This document shows positions 41,535-49,014 of a DNA stretch of 64,000 nt, one piece after another. The translations under genes were made by a program, and so were the position numbers. Within the stretch, counting starts at the first letter, position 1. Every line of letters starts with the position of its first letter. The notes under the pieces were generated by a model that made no database searches, was not told where the DNA came from, and saw only the letters and a program-made list of their open reading frames with translations. Source of the stretch: JAEUJM01 sp964635055 (GTDB taxonomy: Bacteria; Actinomycetota; Acidimicrobiia; Acidimicrobiales; DATDAH01); NCBI GenBank assembly GCA_964635055.1, contig CAZWMT010000031.1, positions 1 to 64,000 on the forward strand, written 5' to 3'.

Positions 41535-42707
41535 TCAGAAGATGGCGCCGGCGCTGCGGAGGGCGTCCAGCTCGGACGACGAGAAGCCCGCCGCCGCGAG
41601 CTCGGCGTCGGTGTCGTCGCCGGGGTGGTGGGGCGGGCCCGCGACGCCCTCGGGGGTGATCGAGAAGCGGGGCGCCGGCGCCGGCTGGGGCACGCCGTCG
41701 ACGGTGAGGAACGCCGAGCGGGCCACTGCGTGGGGGTGGGCCGGGGCCTCCTCCGGCGATAGGACCGGTGCCACGCAGGCGTCGGTCCCTGCGAACACGG
41801 CGCACCACTCGTCTCGCGTCCGGGTGCGGAAGATGGCAGCCAAGCGCTCCTTCTTGGCCGGCCACAGCGCCGGGTCCATCTGCTCGGCCGGGTCCTCGGC
41901 CTCCTCGCCGCCGGTGAGCCCCAGACCCTCGAGCAGCGCGGCGTAGAACTGCGGCTCGATGGCGCCGACCGCCACCCACCCACCGTCGCCGCACTCGTAC
42001 ACCTCGTAGAAGTGCGACCCGGTGTCGAGGTGGTTGGTGCCCCGGGGCCCCCAGAAGCCGCTGTTGCGAGCGGAGAAGAACGGGGTCAGCAACAGCGCGG
42101 CGCCGTCCACCATGGCCGCGTCCACGACCTGCCCCGCGCCCGTCCGTGACGCCGACAGCACCGCGCTCACGATCCCGAAGGCGAGGAGCATCCCGCCGCC
42201 GGCGAAGTCGCCCAGCACGTTGATGGGTGGCGTCGGCGGCTGACCGGCCCGACCCAGGGGCTCGAGGGCGCCGGACAGGGCGATGTAGTCGATGTCGTGC
42301 CCGGCCTCCTGGGCCATCGGTCCGTCCTGGCCCCAGCCGGTGAGTCGCCCGTAGACCAGCGCCGGGTTGCGGGCCAGGCACTCCTCCGGCCCGATGCCCA
42401 GGCGCTCGGCCACCCCGGGGCGGAACACCTCGATGACCGCGTCGGCGCCGTGGCAGAGTCGCAGGAAGGCCTCGACCCCGCCGGCCTGCTTCAGGTCGAG
42501 GGCGACCGAGCGCTTGCCGCGGTGCATGGCGTTGGTGGCGGGCCGGGAGCGGTCCGCCGAGCGGGCTTCGGCCACCCGGTCGACCCGCACCACCTCGGCG
42601 CCGAGGTCGGCCAGCAGCATGCCGGTGAACCAGCCCGGGCCGAGGCCCACCAGCTCCAGCACGCGGACCCCGGCGAGCGGTCCGCCTCCCCCCGGCGTCG
42701 GTGTCAT
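41535..42707 (-). CDS. Alpha-methylacyl-CoA racemase
   Basis: 390 aa from ATG 42707. CaiB/BaiF fold of the racemase subgroup: GHDIDY with His137 and Asp138, GDFAGGG with Asp167, and VGAIEPQF with Glu251, corresponding to the catalytic His/Asp/Glu of the M. tuberculosis racemase MCR. It epimerises 2-methylacyl-CoA, needed because the P450 makes 25R and the dehydrogenase wants 25S side chains. It is divergent from the FadA5 thiolase with a KstR-like box between them, which supports a steroid side-chain role. Confidence 0.9.
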   Translation of the reverse strand: MTPTPGGGGPLAGVRVLELVGLGPGWFTGMLLADLGAEVVRVDRVAEARSADRSRPATNAMHRGKRSVALDLKQAGGVEAFLRLCHGADAVIEVFRPGVAERLGIGPEECLARNPALVYGRLTGWGQDGPMAQEAGHDIDYIALSGALEPLGRAGQPPTPPINVLGDFAGGGMLLAFGIVSAVLSASRTGAGQVVDAAMVDGAALLLTPFFSARNSGFWGPRGTNHLDTGSHFYEVYECGDGGWVAVGAIEPQFYAALLEGLGLTGGEEAEDPAEQMDPALWPAKKERLAAIFRTRTRDEWCAVFAGTDACVAPVLSPEEAPAHPHAVARSAFLTVDGVPQPAPAPRFSITPEGVAGPPHHPGDDTDAELAAAGFSSSELDALRSAGAIF

Positions 42708-42718
42708 GTGCACGAAAA

Positions 42719-42734
42719 CTAGAACAGATTCTAG
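42719..42734. promoter_or_regulatory. KstR-like operator CTAGAACAGATTCTAG
   Basis: Six-base arms CTAGAA and TTCTAG around CAGA. It matches TNNAACNNGTTNNA with one change (ATT for GTT). It lies between the divergent racemase and fadA5 genes. Confidence 0.8.
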
Positions 42735-42797
42735 AGTTGCCCCGACCCGCACGAATCCCCGGATCGCACACCGCGCCCGGAAGCGAAAGAGGCACCC

Positions 42798-43961
42798 ATG
42801 GCCAACCCCGTCATCGTCGAAGCCGTCCGCACGCCCATCGGCAAGCGCAACGGCTGGTTGTCCGGCCTCCACGCCTCCGCGCTGCTGGCCCACGCCCAGC
42901 TCTCCGTGGTCGAGCGCGCCGGCATCGAGCCCGGGAGCGTCGAGCAGATCGTCGGCGGCTGCGTCACCCAGGCCGGCGAGCAGGCGTCCAACGTCACCCG
43001 CACCGCCTGGCTCAGCAAGGGCCTCCCCTACGAGGTGGCCGCCACCACCGTCGACTGCCAGTGCGGCTCGGCCCAGCAGGCCAACAACTTCGTCAGCAAC
43101 CTCATCGCCGCCGACGCCATCGACGTCGGCATCGCCTGCGGCGTCGAGGCCATGAGCCGCGTGCAGCTCGGCGCCAACGCCATGAACGGGCCCGGCTCGT
43201 CCCGCCCCGACGACTTCCCGTGGGACATGCCCGATCAGTTCGGGGCGGCCCAGCGCATCGCCGAGAACCGGGGCATCACCCGTGAGGACATCGACTGGCT
43301 GGGCTTCGAGAGCCAGCGCAAGGCCGCCCGTGCGGTCGAGGAGGGCCGCTTCGAGCGCGAGATCGCGCCCATCGAGGTGCCGGTCCTGGGCGAGGACGGC
43401 CCGACCGGCGAGACCCAGGTCATCAGCAAGGACCAGGGCCCCCGCGACACCACCAAGGAGGGCCTCGCCAACCTGAAGCCGGTCGTCCCCGGCCACATCC
43501 ACACCGCCGGCAACAGCTCGCAGATCTCCGACGGCGCCGCCGCCGTGCTGTGGATGTCGGAGGAGCGGGCCCGGGCCGAGGGCCTCACGCCCCGGGCCCG
43601 CATCGTCGCCCAGGTGCTCATCGGCTCCGACCCCTACTACCACCTCGATGGCCCCCGCGATGCCACCACCAAGGTGCTGGCCAAGGCGGGCATGACCATG
43701 GGCGACATCGACCTCTGCGAGGTCAACGAGGCCTTCGCCTCGGTCGTCATGTCGTGGGGCCAGCTGCACGAGCCGGACTGGGAGTACGTCAACACCAACG
43801 GTGGCGCCATCGCCATCGGCCATCCGGTGGGCAGCACCGGCAGCCGCCTGATCACCACGGCGCTGCACGAGCTCGAGCGCTCCGACAAGAGCACGGCGCT
43901 GATCTCCATGTGCTGCGGCGGTGCCCTCGCCACCGGCACCATCATCGAGCGGATCTCCTAG
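42798..43961 (+). CDS. fadA5: Steroid side-chain thiolase FadA5
   Basis: 387 aa, ATG start. Thiolase with nucleophile Cys89 (DCQCGS), GHPVG His and Cys372 (MCCGGAL). Long stretches agree with M. tuberculosis FadA5 as I recall it, including IGKRNGWLSGLHA, the GITREDID region, HTAGNSSQISDGAAAVLW, YYHLDGP and the ending TGTIIERI. FadA5 cleaves 3-ketoacyl-CoA of the cholesterol side chain at the C24 and C22 stages. The gene is divergent from the racemase behind a KstR-like box, as expected for a KstR regulon gene. Confidence 0.92.
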   Translation: MANPVIVEAVRTPIGKRNGWLSGLHASALLAHAQLSVVERAGIEPGSVEQIVGGCVTQAGEQASNVTRTAWLSKGLPYEVAATTVDCQCGSAQQANNFVSNLIAADAIDVGIACGVEAMSRVQLGANAMNGPGSSRPDDFPWDMPDQFGAAQRIAENRGITREDIDWLGFESQRKAARAVEEGRFEREIAPIEVPVLGEDGPTGETQVISKDQGPRDTTKEGLANLKPVVPGHIHTAGNSSQISDGAAAVLWMSEERARAEGLTPRARIVAQVLIGSDPYYHLDGPRDATTKVLAKAGMTMGDIDLCEVNEAFASVVMSWGQLHEPDWEYVNTNGGAIAIGHPVGSTGSRLITTALHELERSDKSTALISMCCGGALATGTIIERIS

Positions 43962-43998
43962 GCGTCACGGGCCGGCGCGACGGGCCGGCGACACCACT

Positions 43999-44019
43999 CG
44001 ACACGACACGACACGACAC
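43999..44019. repeat. GACAC pentanucleotide microsatellite
   Basis: Four tandem copies of CGACA/ACACG type in the 102-base gap between fadA5 and the next SDR. Simple sequence; possible slippage site ahead of the SDR leader. Confidence 0.6.
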
Positions 44020-44063
44020 ATCTGTTCGCCCTCGGGCGGGCCGCGGGCGCAGGGGGACACGAC

Positions 44064-44873
44064 ATGGGACGACTCGACGGCCGGGTAGCGGTTGTCACGG
44101 GCGCGGCATCGGGCATCGGTGCCGCCACGGCGCAGCGGTTCGCGGCCGAGGGCGCGTCGATCGCGGGGCTCGATCTGGCCGGTCCGACGCCGGAGGTCGT
44201 CGCCGGCCTCGAGGCCTCGGCGCCGGAGGTGGCGTTCTGGCCCCTCGACGTCCGGGACGAGGACCAGATCGTCGAGCGGGTGGCGGCGGTGGTCGAGCGG
44301 TTCGGCCGCATCGACATCCTGCTCAACGCCGCGGGGGTGGCCTCGGCCGGCTCGGTGGACCAGGTGCCTGTCGACGAGTGGGATCGCGTGCTCGACATCA
44401 ACCTCAAGGGCACCTACCTCGTGGCCAAGCACGTGGTGCCGCACATGGTGACCCAGGGGGCGGGCAGCATCATCAACATCGCCAGCATCGAGGGCCTGGT
44501 GGGGTTCCAGGCTCAGGCCGCCTACAACGCGTCGAAGGGTGGCGTGGTGGTGCTCACCCGCAACATGGCTGCCGACTACGGCCGGCAGGGTGTTCGGGTC
44601 AACTGCCTGTGCCCGGGACTCATCGACACCCCCATGACCGAGCCGCTCCACGACCCGGCACTGGCCGAGATCAAGGAGTGGTTCGTCGATCAGCACCTGC
44701 TCGGCCGTGCGGGCCGGCCCGAGGAGGTGGCCGCGGCGGCGTTGTTCCTGGCCTCCGACGACGCGTCGTTCGTCACCGGGCACGCGTTGGTGGTCGACGG
44801 CGGCTTCGTGGCCGGCCGCCGCTTCCCGGTGGCCGACCTGGCCGCCCTCCCCGAGGTCGAATTCAGGTCCTGA
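44064..44873 (+). CDS. Short-chain dehydrogenase
   Basis: 269 aa, ATG start, with AGGGGG upstream. TGAASGIG, acidic LDLAG (NAD), NAAG, INIASIEG with catalytic Ser and YNASK. Standard length. It follows fadA5 by 102 bases in the same direction and may be part of the same transcript. A dehydrogenase on steroid or acyl-CoA hydroxyls is the natural guess, without direct proof. Confidence 0.87.
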   Translation: MGRLDGRVAVVTGAASGIGAATAQRFAAEGASIAGLDLAGPTPEVVAGLEASAPEVAFWPLDVRDEDQIVERVAAVVERFGRIDILLNAAGVASAGSVDQVPVDEWDRVLDINLKGTYLVAKHVVPHMVTQGAGSIINIASIEGLVGFQAQAAYNASKGGVVVLTRNMAADYGRQGVRVNCLCPGLIDTPMTEPLHDPALAEIKEWFVDQHLLGRAGRPEEVAAAALFLASDDASFVTGHALVVDGGFVAGRRFPVADLAALPEVEFRS

Positions 44874-44883
44874 GGCGAGCCCG

Positions 44884-45222
44884 TCAGGAGGCTTCGGACG
44901 CTCGCTTCGTGCGCTGCGTCACCGCGACCTGTACCGATCGGCGGGTGATGGCCCGGGGTGCGAACCCGGCCTCGGCCCGCTCCTCCTCGTTCTCGCCACC
45001 CCACAGGCCGGCCTCGTGGTTGGCGCGGGCCTCGTCCTGGCAGGGGGACTGGACAGGGCAGAGCTCGCAGTAGCGGCGGGCCAGTGCCTCGCGACGGGCC
45101 CGGGCCTCGGGTCGCTCGCCGGCAGGAGCGAAGAACAGGTGGGTCTTGCCCTTGCACTTGGCGTGGACCGTCCACCAACGCTCCTGGACCTGCATCGCGG
45201 TCTCGAGCAGGGTGGCGCTCAC
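44884..45222 (-). CDS. WhiB-family iron-sulfur regulator
   Basis: 112 aa from GTG 45222, overlapping the stop of the small membrane gene by 4 bases. Four cysteines at 23, 52, 55 and 61 (C-x28-CxxC-x5-C) should bind a 4Fe-4S cluster, and the GLWGGENEE turn at 72-80 is the WhiB hallmark. A basic tail (QRTKR) follows for DNA contact. It has an extended C-terminus relative to WhiB1. WhiB proteins act with the primary sigma factor. It lies in a unit with a 63-aa membrane protein. Convergent with an SDR. Confidence 0.93.
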   Translation of the reverse strand: MSATLLETAMQVQERWWTVHAKCKGKTHLFFAPAGERPEARARREALARRYCELCPVQSPCQDEARANHEAGLWGGENEEERAEAGFAPRAITRRSVQVAVTQRTKRASEAS

Positions 45223-45410
45223 GGCTCGTCCTCGACGCGGGCCAGAGCGGGGCGGGGGGTGGCCTCGAAGCCACGAGAGGCCACCAGGCTGGCGGCGATC
45301 AGGCTGTAGAGCGCGCCGAGCGGGTTGCCGAGCGCCAGTGCCAGCCAACCGGCCAACACCACCAATCCGGCGGCGATCGCGAGGTGGGGGAGCGAGAGCG
45401 AGTGCTGCAC
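45219..45410 (-). CDS. Small membrane protein (63 aa)
   Basis: GTG start. Two hydrophobic segments (about 8-25 and 28-46) joined by the short GNPLG turn, then a basic and acidic tail. No family recognised. Its stop overlaps the whiB start, so the two are coupled; the unit follows the strong hairpin after the fasciclin gene. Confidence 0.7.
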   Translation of the reverse strand: MQHSLSLPHLAIAAGLVVLAGWLALALGNPLGALYSLIAASLVASRGFEATPRPALARVEDEP

Positions 45411-45429
45411 GGGAAGCCTCCTGTCGGGT

Positions 45430-45465
45430 GTGAGCGGGAGGGGGCTCGCGCCCCCTCCCGCTCAC
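45430..45465 (-). terminator. Strong 16-bp hairpin after the fasciclin gene
   Basis: GTGAGCGGGAGGGGGC and its exact complement around a TCGC tetraloop. It lies 20 bases after the fasciclin stop on the minus strand and before the small membrane gene. No T-run, as usual in high-GC actinobacteria. Confidence 0.85.
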
Positions 45466-45484
45466 TGCTGGGGGATGTCTGGGA

Positions 45485-46048
45485 TCAGGCGCTCGGGGGG
45501 ACGAGCACGGTGTCGATCACGTGGATCACGCCGTTGGACGTCTGGATGTCGGCCGTGGTGACCGTGGCGTCGTTGATCTTCACGGTGTCGCCGTCGATCG
45601 AGACGGTCAGGGTGTCGCCGTTGACCGTCTCCACCTCTTGGCCGTCGGTCAGGTCGGCGGCCAGCACCTCACCCTCCACGACGTGGTAGGTCAGGACGCT
45701 GGCGAGGGCCTCGGGGTCGGCGAGCAGGTCGTCGAGGGTGCCTTCGGGAAGTGCATCGAAGGCGGCGTCGGTCGGGGCGAACACCGTGAACGGGCCCTCA
45801 CCCTTCAGGGTGTCGACCAGGTCGGCGGCCTCGAGGGCGGTGGCCAGGGTGGTGAAGTCGCCGGCGGCGACGGCGGTGTCGACGATGTCGGCCTCGGCGG
45901 CAGTGGTGTCGGTGGTCGCCTCAGTGGTCTCGGTCGGGGCCGCAGTGGTGTCGGTGCTGCTGTCGTCACCGTCGCTGCTGCAGGCCGCGAACACGAGTGT
46001 GGCTGCGAACAGAGCAGCCACGATCTTGGTGGTCCGGTTGATGTGCAT
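45485..46048 (-). CDS. Fasciclin (FAS1)-domain lipoprotein
   Basis: 187 aa from ATG 46048. Lipoprotein signal ends at FAAC with Cys23, then an acidic Thr-rich linker (residues 24-50) and one FAS1 domain ending in NGVIHVIDTVLVPP, the diagnostic H2 motif; the FTVFAPTDAAFDAL H1 box is also present. FAS1 domains mediate adhesion or protein-carbohydrate contact on the surface. The A/T-rich promoter region with a 26-bp dyad is unusual for the window, and the upstream gene on the same strand encodes a B12-photoreceptor-like regulator, suggesting light control. Confidence 0.92.
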   Translation of the reverse strand: MHINRTTKIVAALFAATLVFAACSSDGDDSSTDTTAAPTETTEATTDTTAAEADIVDTAVAAGDFTTLATALEAADLVDTLKGEGPFTVFAPTDAAFDALPEGTLDDLLADPEALASVLTYHVVEGEVLAADLTDGQEVETVNGDTLTVSIDGDTVKINDATVTTADIQTSNGVIHVIDTVLVPPSA

Positions 46049-46073
46049 GGGGGGAAGAGCTTTCTCGTGGGGA

Positions 46074-46099
46074 TTAGTGATAAATAGTTTTACCACTAA
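46074..46099. promoter_or_regulatory. 26-bp A/T-rich dyad before the fasciclin gene
   Basis: Arms TTAGTGATAAA (46074-46084) and TTTACCACTAA (46089-46099) match at 10 of 11 positions around TAGT. A TTGCGA on the minus strand followed 17 bases later by TAAAAC gives a possible promoter overlapping the dyad. Likely operator of the neighbouring CarH/LitR-like regulator (inference). Confidence 0.65.
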
Positions 46100-46182
46100 G
46101 AAATACGCTTCGCAACCACGTTCCGGATCCGCTCGTTGCGGGCGGCGGGGTGGAGCGCCGGGTGCGGCGGTGAGGGCGGGCG

Positions 46183-47016
46183 TCAGTCGCCCGCGAGCGC
46201 CTCGAACACGTCCAGCGCCGCCGCCTGGCTCGGGGCCCAGGCATCGGCACCCAGGGCGCGGGCGTGCGCCTCGTCGGCGATCGCGCCGCCGCCGAGCACG
46301 ACGGGCACCGGGGCGGCCCGGTGGATGGCCGCGATCGTGTCGGCGACCACGGCATCGAGCCCGGGGGCGATGGCACTGACGCCCGCGGCGCGCAGGCGTT
46401 GGGCGCCGCGCACCGCGTCCTGCCAGGCCTCGAGCGGCACGTTCGCGCCGAGGTCGACGACGTGGAACCCCCGGCCGCGGAGGGGGTCGGCCATCAGGCC
46501 GACCGCCAGGCCGTGGAGGTCGCCCGGTGCGGCGCCGAGGACGATCGTGCCCCGCTTGCGGCCCGGCCGGTTGAACGACGGGCCCAGGCGCCCGGCCAGG
46601 CGTTGCATGGTCACGGTGGCCGTGTGCTCATCGGCGATGGTGGCGTCACCCGAGCCCCAACGCTCCCCGACGTCGGCCATGGCCGGCACCAGCAGCCGGG
46701 TGTAGACCGTCTCGGCGGTCGCCCCCGCGGTGAGGGCGTCCTCGACCAGTTGCCACGCACCCGGTTCGTCACCGTCGATCAGGCGCCGGGCCAGGCGGTC
46801 GGGCTCCGCGGTCCAGCGTGGCGCGGTCGACCCCGTGGCGCCCGCCGTCGTCGTCCGTCGCCCCACCTGCAGATCGGCCAGGTCATCGCGGTCGACGCGC
46901 CACTCGGCGCCCTGCTTCACCGCGTGGAGGCGCCCTGTGCGGACGTAGCGATACGCGGTCATGTAGTGGACCCCGAGCTGGTCCGCGGCCTCCTGGAGGG
47001 TGATGAGCTCGGGCAT
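46183..47016 (-). CDS. CarH/LitR-like adenosylcobalamin photoreceptor regulator
   Basis: 277 aa, ATG start. N-terminal excisionase/MerR-type helix-turn-helix (residues about 3-50) and a linker to about 70. Then a helical cap with W-x9-EH at W120 and E130-H131, exactly the motif that cages the upper face of adenosylcobalamin in CarH. Then a B12-binding fold with D166-L-H168 (DxHxxA here, DxHxxG usually) giving the lower His ligand. In CarH, dark tetramers bind DNA and light releases them. It is upstream of the fasciclin gene, with a 26-bp dyad between. The Gly to Ala change in the B12 motif is a deviation. Confidence 0.87.
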   Translation of the reverse strand: MPELITLQEAADQLGVHYMTAYRYVRTGRLHAVKQGAEWRVDRDDLADLQVGRRTTTAGATGSTAPRWTAEPDRLARRLIDGDEPGAWQLVEDALTAGATAETVYTRLLVPAMADVGERWGSGDATIADEHTATVTMQRLAGRLGPSFNRPGRKRGTIVLGAAPGDLHGLAVGLMADPLRGRGFHVVDLGANVPLEAWQDAVRGAQRLRAAGVSAIAPGLDAVVADTIAAIHRAAPVPVVLGGGAIADEAHARALGADAWAPSQAAALDVFEALAGD

Positions 47017-47094
47017 GTCACGAACTTAGGGCTGAATCCCTCAGGGTGGCCGACTCTGCTCGGGACTTCCGGGTTGGCACTACCCTGCGGTGTC

Positions 47095-48048
47095 GTGGCG
47101 GACAGGGGGATCGGCCGGCGACCCGGCCGTCGCGCGCTCGTCGTGGTCATCGGGGCGCTCGTCCTGTCGGCGGGGTGCAGCCGGGCCCCCGGCGACCGGG
47201 GGGCGGCCGCCGACACCCTCGACACCACGCCCGACCGCACGACGGTCCCCCTCGCCGCCCCGGTTCCGGGGTCGGTCGCTGCCGAGCCGGGCGCCGGGGG
47301 CCCGGCCCCGTCCGTGGCCCCCGAGCTCGCCACGACGGGTCGTTTGCGGATCACCCAGCACCAGACCCTCTGCTGCTATCCGACCGGGCAGGTGTCCTGG
47401 CTCGTGGTCCGCGATGCCGCCGGGTCCGAGGTGCTCCAACGGCAGTTCCGGCCGCTGGCCGACGTGTACCCGGCGATCGACCAGCGCCTCGACCCCGGGC
47501 GCTACCACCTCGCCTCGGCGCAACAACCGTGCCAGGCGACGTGCGCTCACCTGGGTGACACGCTCGACCAGTGTGAGCTCGACGTCGACGTGGCGGCAGG
47601 GTCCGAGACGTTCCTGACCGTGGAGCTCACCCCTGGAGCGGGCTGTGCGTTCGTCCCCGTGGTCGCCGCTCCCGTCTCGAGCGTTCCCGACGAGGTGGCG
47701 TTGGTCGGGGCCGACGTCGACTGCGGCCTCGACCGCTCGCTCGCGGATGCTGCGGCCACCGGGCGCAACGTCGGTCCCGCCGCCGGCCGACGCTGCCTCG
47801 CCCACGAGAACCGCCGGGGCGTGCCGGCCTGGCTGATGGCTGAGGAGCCGGGCGACCTCGGGGGCGTCACCGAGATGGTCGTCTACCGGACGCAGGCCGA
47901 CAGGACCGTCGATGTCTACCGGGTGGCGCAGGCGGTCGGGACGGTCCTGGTGTGGGAGCGGTCGACCTGTGACACGTTGGTCGACGACCGCGTGCGCGGG
48001 TTCCTGTTGCAGGGGTGCACCGAGCCCGAGCTGGTGCGCGGCCCGTAG
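47095..48048 (+). CDS. Secreted lipoprotein of unknown function
   Basis: 317 aa from GTG 47095. Signal peptide and lipobox LSAGC give Cys28, followed by an Ala/Pro/Thr linker to about 80. The mature domain has several cysteines (QQPCQATC, DQCELDV, GAGCAF, VDCG) likely in disulfides and an early LCCYPTGQVSW strand. No family recognised. Promoter TACCCT lies 8 bases before the start. It is divergent from the photoreceptor gene by 78 bases, so shared control is possible. Confidence 0.75.
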   Translation: MADRGIGRRPGRRALVVVIGALVLSAGCSRAPGDRGAAADTLDTTPDRTTVPLAAPVPGSVAAEPGAGGPAPSVAPELATTGRLRITQHQTLCCYPTGQVSWLVVRDAAGSEVLQRQFRPLADVYPAIDQRLDPGRYHLASAQQPCQATCAHLGDTLDQCELDVDVAAGSETFLTVELTPGAGCAFVPVVAAPVSSVPDEVALVGADVDCGLDRSLADAAATGRNVGPAAGRRCLAHENRRGVPAWLMAEEPGDLGGVTEMVVYRTQADRTVDVYRVAQAVGTVLVWERSTCDTLVDDRVRGFLLQGCTEPELVRGP

Positions 48049-48075
48049 CGGGCTACCGCGGCGTCGAGGGCCGCC

Positions 48076-49011
48076 TCAGTAGCCGGCCGCGAGGTCGACC
48101 ACGCCGAGGAGCGGTTCGCCCGCGAAACGCCTGGCCACGTTGTCGAGGAACAGGTCGAACAGCACCCCGATCGAGCGCGGGGCGCTCCAGGAGATGTGCG
48201 GGCTCAGGCGCACGCCCGGGTGCTCGTAGAGCCAGTGGCCGGCAGGGAGGGGCTCGGGGTCGACGGTGTCGAGCGTCGCCCGCGCGAGGCGCCCCTCGTC
48301 GAGCGCCAGCCGCAACGCGTCCTGGTCGACCAAGGCGCCGCGGGCGACGTTCACCAGGTGGGCCCCGGGCCTGAGCGCCGCCAGCACCTCGGTGCCGATG
48401 AGGTGGTGCGTCTCGGGCGTGGACGGTGCGGCGATCACGAGGTGGTCGGAGGTGGCGGAGAGCTCGACGAGGGATCCGGCCCGGACGACGCCGTCGAGGC
48501 CGAAGGGAGCGTCGGACCGCCGGAAGGCCCGGACCTCCATGTCGAACGCGAGGGCCCGGACGGCCACGGCCCGGGCGATGCCGCCGAACCCCACCAGGCC
48601 GAGCGTGCGGCCGGCGAGGGTGCCGAGCCTGGCCGACCGATCGTTCCACGACGGCAGCGGCTCGGTGATCCACGACTCGGGGAACTGCTTCTCGTGGGCC
48701 AGCATCGCGGCCAGGGCCCACTCGGCGATGGGCACGGCGCTGGCGCCCCGCGAGCAGGTGAGGACGACGCCGTCGCCGATGGCGTCGAGGGGGAAGCGGT
48801 CGACGCCGGTGCCGATGGTGTGCACCCACGTCACGCCGCGCCCGAGCAGGTCGGTCAGGTTGTCGCTGCCCCAGGCCAGGGTGAGGAGGGCATCACCGCG
48901 GACGTCGTCGTCCAGTGCACCGCTGGTGGGCACGGCGGTTGCCTCGACACCGGGCGTCGCTGCCCGCACCTGCTCGGCACTGCGCTCGCCGAAATGGGTG
49001 AGCACCCGCAC
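48076..49011 (-). CDS. D-2-hydroxyacid dehydrogenase
   Basis: 311 aa, GTG start. NAD-binding GLVGFGGIARAVA, catalytic Arg in NVARGALVD, Glu-equivalent region LDTVDPEPLPAG and His in SPHISW. This is the D-isomer 2-hydroxyacid or phosphoglycerate dehydrogenase-like fold. It reduces a 2-ketoacid to D-hydroxyacid or the reverse; the substrate is uncertain. It starts 3 bases after the Wzy-like gene end, in the same orientation, and may share a transcript. Confidence 0.88.
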   Translation of the reverse strand: MRVLTHFGERSAEQVRAATPGVEATAVPTSGALDDDVRGDALLTLAWGSDNLTDLLGRGVTWVHTIGTGVDRFPLDAIGDGVVLTCSRGASAVPIAEWALAAMLAHEKQFPESWITEPLPSWNDRSARLGTLAGRTLGLVGFGGIARAVAVRALAFDMEVRAFRRSDAPFGLDGVVRAGSLVELSATSDHLVIAAPSTPETHHLIGTEVLAALRPGAHLVNVARGALVDQDALRLALDEGRLARATLDTVDPEPLPAGHWLYEHPGVRLSPHISWSAPRSIGVLFDLFLDNVARRFAGEPLLGVVDLAAGY

Positions 49012-49014
49012 CGG

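Noticed and set aside
43999..44019. GACAC repeats as a CRISPR or iteron array
   Set aside because: The unit is 5 bases with no spacers and only four copies: simple microsatellite.
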